Positions 37,642-46,281 of a stretch of DNA of 64,000 nt are shown in pieces. This DNA is from Planctomycetota bacterium (lineage in GTDB: Bacteria > Planctomycetota > Planctomycetia > Pirellulales > UBA1268). Numbering within the stretch: the stretch's first letter is position 1; every line of letters begins with the position of its first letter. The notes beneath the pieces are model-generated. The model had not been told where the DNA came from, did no database searches, and worked only from the letters and a program-made list of their open reading frames with translations. The DNA lies in the NCBI GenBank assembly GCA_003669585.1, contig QWOQ01000005.1, positions 522,502-586,501 on the forward strand, given 5' to 3'. The translations under genes were made by a program, and so were the position numbers.

Positions 37642-37777
37642 CACGATGAAAATCGCGTTTCATCTCGTTGACGTCTGATCTTTTGAGCGTACCCCACGTC
37701 GCTCCAGCAACGAGCCATAGCCCGATAAAAAACCACGCCACAACAATCCACACGCCAACCACGTTCAGCAATTCCAT
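37634..37777 (-). CDS. Small single-pass membrane protein
   Basis: 47 residues from an ATG at 37777 with AGGAG close upstream. One hydrophobic helix (about residues 5-28, VVGVWIVVAWFFIGLWLVAG) is followed by a charged tail ending HRDE. It is too short for a family call. Its stop lies inside the first codons of the frameshifted small gene, so the two were probably co-translated and functionally linked. Confidence 0.6.
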   Translation of the reverse strand: MELLNVVGVWIVVAWFFIGLWLVAGATWGTLKRSDVNEMKRDFHRDE

Positions 37778-37919
37778 AACACTCCTGTTCCGGCCACTCG
37801 GCACTGGAAAACAGTAGTTCACAAAATTGGACGAGGCGGAAAATTTTTATTGAGACGCTTTACGGGCCGAATTTCCTCTTGTTCAGACTCTTTTTTTAGC
37901 GATTGGTTCACACATTGTA

Positions 37920-38861
37920 CTACTCAGAAAACCTCTTTGAAAACTCCTTCTCTGATTTCACCGCAGGGTTGGCCACTGGTGCTTGAGATGAAAAAGAAGC
38001 CGGTGAACTCGACAGAATCGTGAAGGTTTTATCTGGTGCGAAAGAAAATATCGTTCGAATATGTGGATCCGCAACCAACAGATTGTTTCCGTTTCGACAC
38101 AGCCCTACGGGGCGATCCAATGGCGCACCGCTGATCACTATTTTTGGGATACCATCTGGCGTAATTTTCCAAATCGCATGTTCATAGCTATCAGTGACAA
38201 ATAGATCGCCATTGTCGAAGCGAACAATGTTGTGCGGCAGATTGAATGGATGATCTTTTATGAATGCCTCTTTTTTTCCATCGGGAGTCACTTTTTGAAT
38301 CTGTCCTTCTTTGCTGGAAGTAGAAAGCACCCACAGATTCCCCTCTCCGTCGAGCGTTATTCCACGAGGTGAATCTATGCGTGCGAATTCTGTAGGCATT
38401 TCCGCACCTTCCGCCGGCATCTTCCAGATGCGATGCGTTTCGAGATCCGCTGTGTAAATCGTGCCATCTGGCGTGACCGCGATCGCCATCGGAATGCCGA
38501 TCCAGCCATGTGTGAGAGGCTGAGGCTGTCCACTTGGAGAAAACCGATAAACCTCGCGGGTCGCAGAATCGCCGGCAAGAAGATTTCCCTGATGATCTAT
38601 TGCCAAACATCGCACTGCGTTTAGCGGTGTTCGGAATTTTTTCGAAGCCTGAAAATAAAGACTTCTCGTCCCATTTTTAATTTTCCAGATGCCTGGCAAA
38701 TTCCTGTCCGCGACAAATACTTCGCCGCTGCGGGTGGCGACAAGCGCCAAAGGATAGTTGAACTCCACTGGAGAGGAAGCGGCATCTTGCCCGTGTGCTC
38801 CTCCGCTGCACGCCAATACCAAACCCATGAGCCACAGTCGCTTGAGCCATACGAATTTCAT
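37920..38861 (-). CDS. Secreted NHL-repeat beta-propeller protein
   Basis: 313 residues from the ATG at 38861, with GGAGG five bases upstream; the frame extends four codons to a GTG. A signal peptide covers about residues 1-24 (ending near GAHGQ). The rest consists of NHL-type repeats, each with the pattern hydrophobic-D-G-x-hydrophobic-x-V/T-A-D (for example VTPDGTIYTADLETHRIWK and FDNGDLFVTDSYEHAIWKI), enough for a six-bladed propeller. Such proteins are common in planctomycete secretomes; the ligand is unknown. Confidence 0.82.
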   Translation of the reverse strand: MKFVWLKRLWLMGLVLACSGGAHGQDAASSPVEFNYPLALVATRSGEVFVADRNLPGIWKIKNGTRSLYFQASKKFRTPLNAVRCLAIDHQGNLLAGDSATREVYRFSPSGQPQPLTHGWIGIPMAIAVTPDGTIYTADLETHRIWKMPAEGAEMPTEFARIDSPRGITLDGEGNLWVLSTSSKEGQIQKVTPDGKKEAFIKDHPFNLPHNIVRFDNGDLFVTDSYEHAIWKITPDGIPKIVISGAPLDRPVGLCRNGNNLLVADPHIRTIFSFAPDKTFTILSSSPASFSSQAPVANPAVKSEKEFSKRFSE

Positions 38862-38950
38862 GCATGCCTCCACATCAGGCGCCGTTCTTCTTGAAAGCTA
38901 CTGATTCGGGCAAAGTGATCGATATTGACAATGCGATTCGCGGATCACAA

Positions 38951-39430
38951 TCACTTCGAAAGATCAAAATCGAATGTGTTGACGCCTTCTTTGATTTCTA
39001 AGACCAAGCCACTGGTCTTGGCGTCACGAAATTTTTCTGGAATGTCGGAGTCTGTAGATGACTTTGCAGAAACAGTTCCAGGAACTTTTCCGGCCTGCAT
39101 TGATTTTTGGTAGTCCGCTGAGGTTGGGCTCTCTTGCACAATAGAATCCAATGGCGGCAGGATCGTAACCGTATAGCTTCCAACAGGGATTCCAACTTTC
39201 GGATCGCCAGGTGTCAAAGCATACTTACCCTGCGCATCAAGCGCAGCAGCCAGTGTGAGCCCTTTTCCGGCATGATAAAAAACAACCTGAATGCCCAGCA
39301 TTCCAGGCTTTTCATTGTTTGTCACGCCTCCGCTCACTTGCGCCTGCGGACCGATCGGCACCACAGGTCCCCCGCATCCCACAAGAAATGTCAAACATAC
39401 CGTCGAGGTTATCAGCACGCGTTTCAACAT
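38951..39430 (-). CDS. Small putative lipoprotein
   Basis: 159 residues. A lipoprotein signal peptide ends in the lipobox LVGC (C19). The mature part has a beta-rich segment of carboxypeptidase-regulatory-like character (QAQVSGGVTNN..., and VPVGSYTVTILPP-like text). Planctomycetes encode many such proteins beside DUF1559 genes, and the next gene upstream here (39520) is exactly that. Function is unknown. Confidence 0.75.
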   Translation of the reverse strand: MLKRVLITSTVCLTFLVGCGGPVVPIGPQAQVSGGVTNNEKPGMLGIQVVFYHAGKGLTLAAALDAQGKYALTPGDPKVGIPVGSYTVTILPPLDSIVQESPTSADYQKSMQAGKVPGTVSAKSSTDSDIPEKFRDAKTSGLVLEIKEGVNTFDFDLSK

Positions 39431-39519
39431 AAGGTCATCTCACTGAAAAAGTTCTGGGGTAAATCAAATATCTGTAACCAAGATACACACCATCGGCCGC
39501 AATGCGATGACGCTCGGGG

Positions 39520-40551
39520 TTAATATGGTGCCGGCGTGCCTCCATCGTTTCTTGTGCACAACTGACGCAGCGTTAACATAGTGACGTTGTCGTTCAAAAA
39601 GCGGGCCTGTCCGTCAGCGATTAAGATCAAAACTCCACCGGTATGAGCTGAACTCAACGGATTGTTGGTTCCATAATTATCACCAACTCCGGGCCAACTT
39701 GCATTATCGTTAATGGCAGGAGCATTCGGCGAGTATCGCACCGTTGTAAGATTGAAAGGACGGTCAAACATAGCCCCCGGACCAGCAGCTTCCACAGTTG
39801 TTGCATTTGGATTACCCATCATAATTCCATGAGCTCCGTTGACGGGAACATTCTGCTTTCCTCCGGCGGTTGGTAAAGCGCTCCAGATAAAATTCGATGC
39901 TTCTCCAACTGCGATAACGTTTGAAGACCCGTCTTTCATATCTTTAAATCCGACAGTTCGACCGACAACAAGCGCTCCTGTTCCGGCAAGCTTTCCAGTT
40001 GCTTGCTGGCCTCCGCAGCAGCCACAACAGTTGGACAAACCATCCGAAGCGTTGGTAAATCCATCACCGTCAGTGGCGCCGGAAATTCCGTGGTATTGTG
40101 TGATCGTTGTAAGGCCACCTCCCGTGTCGCGTTTCTTTTCCAGCGGACTCGATGGGCAGGCGGCTGACTTAATCGTTGCCGTTTGCATCACAGCACCATT
40201 GGCTGCTCCTTCGGCACTTCCGCAACATGTCCAGCCCGTGTTTGCTCCGCTAAAAGTGATTCGATTAAAAACCGCAGACTCATCAATATATGGAAGGATT
40301 CGCATCCACCATGAAACTCCCCAGCCTCCTGCAGGAGCTGTTGCGGCACCAATTGGAAACGCATCAAAGCTATCGTGATAGTTGTGGAGCCCCAATCCAA
40401 TCTGTTTGAGATTGTTCTGACAAGAACTTCGTCTTGCCGATTCGCGAGCTGCTTGCACTGCAGGCAATAATAAGCCGACCAAAACACCAATGATTGCAAT
40501 CACCACAAGCAATTCAACGAGCGTAAAAGCCCTTCGCATTTTTGAAGCCAT
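39520..40551 (-). CDS. DUF1559 protein with prepilin-type N-terminus
   Basis: 343 residues from the ATG at 40551 with AAGGAG seven bases upstream; the longer frame to 40653 is rejected. The N-terminus is a type IV prepilin/pseudopilin signal ([19 protein letters not shown]) with the conserved E at +5 of the mature chain, followed by [23 protein letters not shown], the DUF1559 hallmark. The C-terminus carries the H-x-G-G-x-x-x-x-x-x-DG-type motif ([19 protein letters not shown]). These planctomycete proteins are thought to be pilin-like surface or secretion components. It has its own likely promoter. Confidence 0.93.
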   Translation of the reverse strand: MASKMRRAFTLVELLVVIAIIGVLVGLLLPAVQAARESARRSSCQNNLKQIGLGLHNYHDSFDAFPIGAATAPAGGWGVSWWMRILPYIDESAVFNRITFSGANTGWTCCGSAEGAANGAVMQTATIKSAACPSSPLEKKRDTGGGLTTITQYHGISGATDGDGFTNASDGLSNCCGCCGGQQATGKLAGTGALVVGRTVGFKDMKDGSSNVIAVGEASNFIWSALPTAGGKQNVPVNGAHGIMMGNPNATTVEAAGPGAMFDRPFNLTTVRYSPNAPAINDNASWPGVGDNYGTNNPLSSAHTGGVLILIADGQARFLNDNVTMLTLRQLCTRNDGGTPAPY

Positions 40552-40667
40552 CGAAATCTCCTTTATAAAAAATAAATCTGTGCTCTCGTGCAAAAAAACC
40601 TGGCTTATCCAATGTTTACCGGGATCGCAAAATGCTACACACGGTATTCTCAACCCCTCATTTTTTC

Positions 40668-40697
40668 AGTCTATCCTCGTAGCATTGTCTTTGTAAA
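40668..40697 (-). promoter_or_regulatory. Possible promoter of the DUF1559 gene
   Basis: On the minus strand TTTACA (40697-40692), an 18-base spacer and TAGACT (40673-40668). The -35 matches five of six consensus positions and the -10 four of six. The leader would be about 110 bases. Confidence 0.35.
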
Positions 40698-40752
40698 GAG
40701 ATCAGGCGCGCTCCATTTTCAAAACTTTTTTGGGCGCATCTTGCTCACTTCC

Positions 40753-43700
40753 CTACTGAACAGGGGGCGTCTGAACAGGGGGCGTGATTGAAAGCTTCTC
40801 GAGATCGCCAACGACGTACCATTGATCTCGACCTTCGATCACAAGGATCTCTTGCCCATGGACCGGGTTCTTCCATTTTTGAATGAGTCCGCCGGGCCAC
40901 ACTACTTCGAGCTCTGCAACCGTCTCTCCTGGAGGCACTGGAAAAATAATCGAATGTTCATTGGTCACAAGGTATCCATCTCCGGCGACAAGCATTCGAG
41001 TCCATACCATTTCTCCAATTCGAAGGCGGAGCTTTGCGCCGATGGCTGATCGGGTTTGGTGCCGACCGATAAGCCTGATCACCAAAGGACGACTCTCTGA
41101 AAGGGTTCGGTTTGCCACGAGTGCCATGGGTGCATGTAAGTGCGAAACTGCAAAGTCTTTGCGTCCGTCACGATTGAAGTCGAAGATCGCAACAGCTCGG
41201 CCGAGATAGCTTTTTGAAAAATAGCCGCTGGACGAATTCTCAATGACTTCAGAAAATCGGGATCCTGATTCGTTTCGAAACAGTTGAGGACGCATTCTGT
41301 CGGCGTCTGGGGACGTCACGCTTTGATCCACATGGCCATTGGTAGCGACAAGATCTTCCCAGCCATCGCTATCAATATCCACGAACTGCGTTCCGAAGCC
41401 CAGCATAGCGTAGCCAGAATCTCTCAGATTTATCTGTCGAGTCACATCGTAAAACGATCCATCAATCCCCTGCGAGTAGAAAGTATTTGATTCGTTTGCA
41501 AAATTTGTCACAAATAGATCAATACGACCATCGTTGTGAGCGTCTCCCGCAGCAACACCCATCGATCCTTGGGCATTTCCATCTGCATCAAATGCGAGTC
41601 CTCGCAGAATTCCTTCTTCTTGAAATAGTGGAATCCCAGACATCTCAGTGGTGAGATTATGAAAGAGAAAGTTGGCGCTGGTATCGTTGGCAACAAAGAG
41701 GCTGAGCCGTCCGTTCCCTGTAAAATCCCACGCAATCATTCCAAGGGCGCGGCCAGATGTTTCGCGGATTCCAGAGGCATCGGTGATTTCCTCGAATCCT
41801 CCATTGCCCAAATTGAGATAGAGTCGATCTGATTCTGCGGAAAGAACGTTCGGGGTGCATGCCATCGGTTCTCCGGTTGAATGAAAGCATTCTTTTTTTT
41901 CTGTTTCCTCAATCTTTGAATAGTTCCCGACATAAACATCCGGAAGTCCATCACCACTAAAATCTGCAATGACGCTTCCGATACTCCATTCATTTCCTGC
42001 AATTCCTGCCTCTTGAGTGACATCCACAAAAGACCCATCACCATTGTTGTGAAAAAGTCGATTCGCTCCCAAGTTGCAGACATAGAGATCAGGAAATCCG
42101 TCCTGATCAAAATCCTCTACGCCAACGCCGTGAGAGAATCCAGGCTCAAAAACATTCGCTAAAAGAGAAACGTCTGCAAACTGCTCCCCTCGCAGATTGC
42201 GAAACAGGCGATCGTAATACGAAGGCTGGGGGAGGGGATTGCGCCAATCATTCGCCTGAGCAAGATGGAGATCTGGCCAGCCATCCAAATCAAAATCGAC
42301 GACTCCCACGCCTCCTCCAACGACATTAAAAATATGTTGAAGCCGTGTTGCTTCAGTGGTTCCTTCAAAATAAGTAAACTGAATGCCTCGTAAGCCTGCT
42401 TCATCGTTGAGCTGGAAATCTACCTTGGTGAATTTCGAAGAATCAGGTTCATTGTGTCGCGACAAAGTGTTGAGAGACTCGCCGCTCCAGTGAGGTTTTA
42501 GAAAATGATCAAGTTCCAATGATTTCAGTACTGTCTCAAAGCCTGCATTTTGATCCGGAGTTTTTGCAGCCAGTCCGGCCCACTGTTGAGATTTCGGTCT
42601 TTCTGGATCCTTCGGAAGTTCCAGGTGCGCCAAAACATGGAGCCAGCCAGCAGCCTCCCAGTAGCGATTCAGGGCAACGAGCCGACGTGTTACATCGAGA
42701 ATCAGCGATTCGTTTACGTTTGATCTGATCGCATTGAGAAGAACATCGAGTTCGGAGAGCTGTTCGGCTCTTCGTTTGAATTCTTGGGCGGCTTTTGCTT
42801 CTCCCACCAGTTCAAGGCATCCGGCAACCTGGAGCGTGGCAGGGAGATGATTGGGCGACAATCGAACAGCCTGAACAAAACAATGAATAGCTCCCTCGAT
42901 CAGACCGGAACGACGGGCCTCAAGACCCTGAACAAACCAGACTTCTGGATGCTGTTGAGCCTTTTGAGACAGTTGTTCTTGCCACGCGTGAAACTCTTCT
43001 TTGTTCCCACGATCAAACACAATTCGTCCAAGGCGCCCCTGTGCTTCGCCCACATGCGGACTTTCTGAGACGATCCTTCGAAGAAGCTTTTCGGCTTCTT
43101 CGTTTCGATTTTCGAATACCATTCGTCGGGCAGTTCCCAGCGACGCAATGGCTTGTGGGTGTTCAGGTCGTGTGACGGAATATTCAATGTCTTCATCGAC
43201 ACGAAAAAAGCGTTCTGTTGCGGACACTCCCAGCAACTCGTCGCCGCGACACTTCCCCCTTCGAATCTGCATCATGAATGGCGTAGCAGACTCCCACGTC
43301 CGTCCCTGAACTTGGAGCAGATGGCCAAGGCGATGATTGGCATCAATATTTGTGGGATCGAGTTTTAACACGTTGTTCAAATGCTGTTCCTCTTCCAGCA
43401 TCTTCCCCAAAACGCGGTATCTTCTGGCCAATCCCAGCTCGGCGTGAAGTTCCCAGCGGGATTGATCGCGAGGCAGTGCTCGGTAGTACTCAATCGCACG
43501 TTCGTGGTGGAAATATTTTGCCGCTGCTTCTCCTGCCAGAAAGATTCCTGCTGGATCGTCGGGGTATCTGGCCGCGTGCTGCTCGATTCGCTCAAACGCA
43601 TCGGGACTTTTTTGATCAAAAGCAACGATTGCTTGACGAAAAGACCGATCTCGCTCCGACGGCCAGGCAAAAGTCATGACGATCAGGCAAACCCCTCCGA

Positions 43701-43788
43701 TCAAAAGCAATCCGAGGGCATTGCATGCAACGACTTCAAATCGATCGTCACTGTCCGTTCGACTCGCTTGCTGGCTGAACAATGTCAT
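40753..43788 (-). CDS. TPR - FG-GAP/VCBS - ASPIC/UnbV protein
   Basis: 1011 residues. One membrane helix at about 22-42 anchors the protein. Tetratricopeptide-like repeats fill about 50-380. From about 470 to 880 come FG-GAP/VCBS calcium-binding blocks (DFDLDGWPDLHL, DFDQDGFPDLYV, DFSGDGLPDVYV, DIDSDGWEDLVA), which form a beta-propeller. The ASPIC/UnbV module (about 900-990) ends with AELEVVWPGGLIQKW. Such proteins are abundant in planctomycetes and related lineages; they are presumed outside the membrane and their role is unknown. The C-terminus ends in a duplicated PPVQT unit. Confidence 0.88.
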   Translation of the reverse strand: MTLFSQQASRTDSDDRFEVVACNALGLLLIGGVCLIVMTFAWPSERDRSFRQAIVAFDQKSPDAFERIEQHAARYPDDPAGIFLAGEAAAKYFHHERAIEYYRALPRDQSRWELHAELGLARRYRVLGKMLEEEQHLNNVLKLDPTNIDANHRLGHLLQVQGRTWESATPFMMQIRRGKCRGDELLGVSATERFFRVDEDIEYSVTRPEHPQAIASLGTARRMVFENRNEEAEKLLRRIVSESPHVGEAQGRLGRIVFDRGNKEEFHAWQEQLSQKAQQHPEVWFVQGLEARRSGLIEGAIHCFVQAVRLSPNHLPATLQVAGCLELVGEAKAAQEFKRRAEQLSELDVLLNAIRSNVNESLILDVTRRLVALNRYWEAAGWLHVLAHLELPKDPERPKSQQWAGLAAKTPDQNAGFETVLKSLELDHFLKPHWSGESLNTLSRHNEPDSSKFTKVDFQLNDEAGLRGIQFTYFEGTTEATRLQHIFNVVGGGVGVVDFDLDGWPDLHLAQANDWRNPLPQPSYYDRLFRNLRGEQFADVSLLANVFEPGFSHGVGVEDFDQDGFPDLYVCNLGANRLFHNNGDGSFVDVTQEAGIAGNEWSIGSVIADFSGDGLPDVYVGNYSKIEETEKKECFHSTGEPMACTPNVLSAESDRLYLNLGNGGFEEITDASGIRETSGRALGMIAWDFTGNGRLSLFVANDTSANFLFHNLTTEMSGIPLFQEEGILRGLAFDADGNAQGSMGVAAGDAHNDGRIDLFVTNFANESNTFYSQGIDGSFYDVTRQINLRDSGYAMLGFGTQFVDIDSDGWEDLVATNGHVDQSVTSPDADRMRPQLFRNESGSRFSEVIENSSSGYFSKSYLGRAVAIFDFNRDGRKDFAVSHLHAPMALVANRTLSESRPLVIRLIGRHQTRSAIGAKLRLRIGEMVWTRMLVAGDGYLVTNEHSIIFPVPPGETVAELEVVWPGGLIQKWKNPVHGQEILVIEGRDQWYVVGDLEKLSITPPVQTPPVQ
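40756..40785. repeat. 15-base tandem duplication at the end of the UnbV gene
   Basis: CTGAACAGGGGGCGT occurs twice in a row (40756-40770 and 40771-40785). In the minus-strand gene it duplicates the last five codons, giving PPVQTPPVQ. Confidence 0.85.
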
Positions 43789-43817
43789 GGTTCGATCCCA
43801 AACTTCGCGGCAGATTT

Positions 43818-44015
43818 TTAACTGCGAAGTCGGTCATTGCGACGTTCGGTGAACAATCCCCAAATCACCAAAATGCATCCCATCGTCAGCATCACGATGC
43901 TTGCGGGGATAAGCACTTTGGTGCCTGCGTCTGTATTTGGAAACTGAACCAGTAACGCGTGAGCAAATGCCTGTTCTGAACCCACGAGAAGAATGACGCC
44001 GCTGATCAGTTTCAT
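43818..44015 (-). CDS. Small two-helix membrane protein
   Basis: 65 residues with hydrophobic segments at about 2-18 and 35-54 and a basic tail (ERRNDRLRS). It ends 29 bases before the UnbV gene start and is in the same direction, so it may be co-transcribed. No family recognised. Confidence 0.5.
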   Translation of the reverse strand: MKLISGVILLVGSEQAFAHALLVQFPNTDAGTKVLIPASIVMLTMGCILVIWGLFTERRNDRLRS

Positions 44016-44225
44016 CGAGACTCATCCAGAAAAAAGATTTGGAGATTTTCCCCCACTCAACCGCTTTAGTATGACGCTGTTCGGGAACGTGCTGCAAGCC
44101 TGCGAGTCCCTAAGGAGGTAAATCGTGAAACTGCACCTGCAGTGGCGGTAGCATTCATTCACTTCAGCTCAAAGTTTGAATGCGAGGCTTTTTAAAGATC
44201 CCTCTGGCTCGACTCTTTGTTGATG

Positions 44226-44900
44226 TCAACGTGAAAACACCGTGGCCGTCGCCGGTGCAACCACCAACGATTCCGGCTCATCGCGTGACAGAAACGTGTC
44301 GATGTAAACAAGATCGCAAACGGATCCCTCGTCGGTCCAAAAGCGAGCACGAATGGCATACAGTTTGTCTTTCACGACGACGCAAGCAAACGGTTCGCGA
44401 TACTTTACGCCCGGGTTCAACTGATAACGCCCTATCTGAAAGTCTTCGTTGCTCGCAAGCAGATTTCGCTTGTGCAACAGTGGCTTTGGATTTCCATCTC
44501 CGGAAGTCCAGTCAAACCACGGAACTTCAGGCTTTGCATCGACGGTGGTCTTCTGCTGCACATCGAGAGAGATGCGGTGAAGCGGCTCAATCTCCACGAT
44601 GGAAATCTCAAGTCCGACATCTTGCTGAGACTTTTCGTAGAGAAATTTCGGCATGATGGCGACCTTGCCAATATTTTGCATGAACACGTCAACATTCAAA
44701 AGAACCTGTTCACCACGCAGGATTTGAACGCTTGGCGAAACCGTGACTTCCATCGTGGGATCGTGGGTTCTCTCTACCGTGAAATTGGTATACGTCCACC
44801 ATGCAGCAACAAGAATGGCCGTGCCGCCGAGTAATTTGCTGATGAGATCGGCCCAGAGTTGAGCCAGTTCAAGACGCGATCGTCGGCTCTCTTGCGACAT
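44226..44900 (-). CDS. Membrane-anchored protein of unknown function
   Basis: 224 residues: a short cytoplasmic N-terminus, one transmembrane helix at about 22-40 (LLGGTAILVAAWWTYTNF) and a beta-rich outside domain of about 180 residues. I recognise no motif. Codon use looks like the neighbours. The gene lies alone, about 90 bases from the phosphodiesterase-like gene upstream on the same strand. Confidence 0.6.
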   Translation of the reverse strand: MSQESRRSRLELAQLWADLISKLLGGTAILVAAWWTYTNFTVERTHDPTMEVTVSPSVQILRGEQVLLNVDVFMQNIGKVAIMPKFLYEKSQQDVGLEISIVEIEPLHRISLDVQQKTTVDAKPEVPWFDWTSGDGNPKPLLHKRNLLASNEDFQIGRYQLNPGVKYREPFACVVVKDKLYAIRARFWTDEGSVCDLVYIDTFLSRDEPESLVVAPATATVFSR

Positions 44901-44991
44901 CGATGGTTTCCTTCAACGACCTTGGAAAACATCATTTTCGCCACTCGATGCCCCTTGTTCCTAGATCAGTTTTAACCCTTTGATTTCGGAA

Positions 44992-45924
44992 CTATAAGCC
45001 TGACCGAAGACCAACGGCCTGTCCGTCAAGTGCCCATTCGGCTTTTACATTCACATCTAAATGAGTGAGCGCCGTTGGTACTACATCGGTGAGGTAGGTC
45101 TCTTTTTCGATTCGACCCCGCATGGCAGCGGTGCCGCTGACAACGAGAAAACTGTTTAGGATTTCGGGTACCTGATGCCCACCACTGTGCCCGAGTCCTC
45201 TTCCACCGTGATCGCTTGTGATGATGATAAGCCACTGCTCGTTCGCGTAATCAAGACGAGATCGCATCGCAGTGACAACCTCGCCCACATGTTTATCAGC
45301 CTGCTCGATCGCAGCCACATACTCTTGTACCGAGGGATGAAATCCTTTGCTGTGCCCCGCCTCATCCACCTGACCGATGTAGTAAAACAGGATGGTTGGA
45401 TTCTGCTGGGTCACAATACGCTGCGCTGCGAGCGACGCAACTGCATCCGCTGCGGCGTACTCTTTATTTTCTGGGGCATAGGAAAGCCCCTCGTCGGCTG
45501 CGCTCACAATATATGTCTGGATTGGAACCCACGTGACAACCGATGCTGCGTAGGCATCCGGCAAGGACTCCTTGAGCCTTTGAAAAACGTGCGGGTATTT
45601 CTCGTAGTTCTTTCCTTTGAATGTGTTGTCGTTGACGCCATGTTTGTCGGCCCACACTCCCGTCAGAATGCTCGACCAGCCAGGGCCACTGATCGTGTCA
45701 TTTCCCTGATAGCGTTCGCCCACAATATGGCAGTCTGGATCGTAACATCCGTCGGCAATCAGTTGATCGAGTTGCGGAGTATCAGCACTTTGAATTGCAT
45801 CAAATCGGCAACCGTCGATCCCGATTATGAGCACCTTTTTGGATGGCTCCGCTGAAAAACTATCCGACACAGAAACACCTCCGGCCAAGCAAATCAGCAA
45901 CAAGAGGCCTCGTAGGTGATGCAT
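44992..45924 (-). CDS. Secreted type I phosphodiesterase / nucleotide pyrophosphatase-like protein
   Basis: 310 residues from the ATG at 45924 (AAAGGAG six bases upstream; a GTG precedes it). A signal peptide covers about 1-25. The alkaline phosphatase superfamily core is visible: IIGIDGCRFDAI for the first metal-binding aspartate, GPGWSSILTGV around the Ser/Thr nucleophile, DEAGH and ITSDHGGRG for the remaining ligands. It would hydrolyse phosphodiester or phosphate ester bonds outside the cytoplasm. Length is at the short end for the family, with no extra domain. Confidence 0.85.
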   Translation of the reverse strand: MHHLRGLLLLICLAGGVSVSDSFSAEPSKKVLIIGIDGCRFDAIQSADTPQLDQLIADGCYDPDCHIVGERYQGNDTISGPGWSSILTGVWADKHGVNDNTFKGKNYEKYPHVFQRLKESLPDAYAASVVTWVPIQTYIVSAADEGLSYAPENKEYAAADAVASLAAQRIVTQQNPTILFYYIGQVDEAGHSKGFHPSVQEYVAAIEQADKHVGEVVTAMRSRLDYANEQWLIIITSDHGGRGLGHSGGHQVPEILNSFLVVSGTAAMRGRIEKETYLTDVVPTALTHLDVNVKAEWALDGQAVGLRSGL

Positions 45925-46281
45925 CACAATCTCCTTTACTCAGTAAAATAACCGCCCACAATCGACGCATAACATTGGAACAAAAACAAATACCAACATA
46001 CTGGAACGGACGCTCACTTTAAATTCTTTTCGAGCAGCACCGCTTTGCACTGCGCCGTTTGATTGCCTATTCTCTCTTTTTCTCTCGGCATCCTTACGGG
46101 CGATAGTCTGTCAATGAGACAGGTAGTCGACGTAATCAATCGTCTGGGCCAAGAAACATTTGTTCATTCTATTGATTGTGCAGGGGTGCTTGCCACGCTT
46201 CTCACAATCTTGATTCTTCTAGGAAAACGGCCAATCCACTGCGTCAACAAGAACTGTTCTCACCTTCAGGAGTTCCACACC
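45925..46281. other. Divergent intergenic region before the tandem hydrolase gene
   Basis: Up to 357 bases, depending on the hydrolase start. A perfect inverted repeat TTTACT-C-AGTAAA (45935-45947) covers part of the ribosome binding site of the phosphodiesterase gene on the minus strand. No strong promoter was found. The first 73 codons of the longest hydrolase frame (46063-46281) look non-coding. Confidence 0.4.

Noticed and set aside
44226..44900. Membrane-anchored protein as part of the phosphodiesterase operon
   Set aside because: A gap of about 90 bases and no shared features; co-transcription cannot be argued from sequence.
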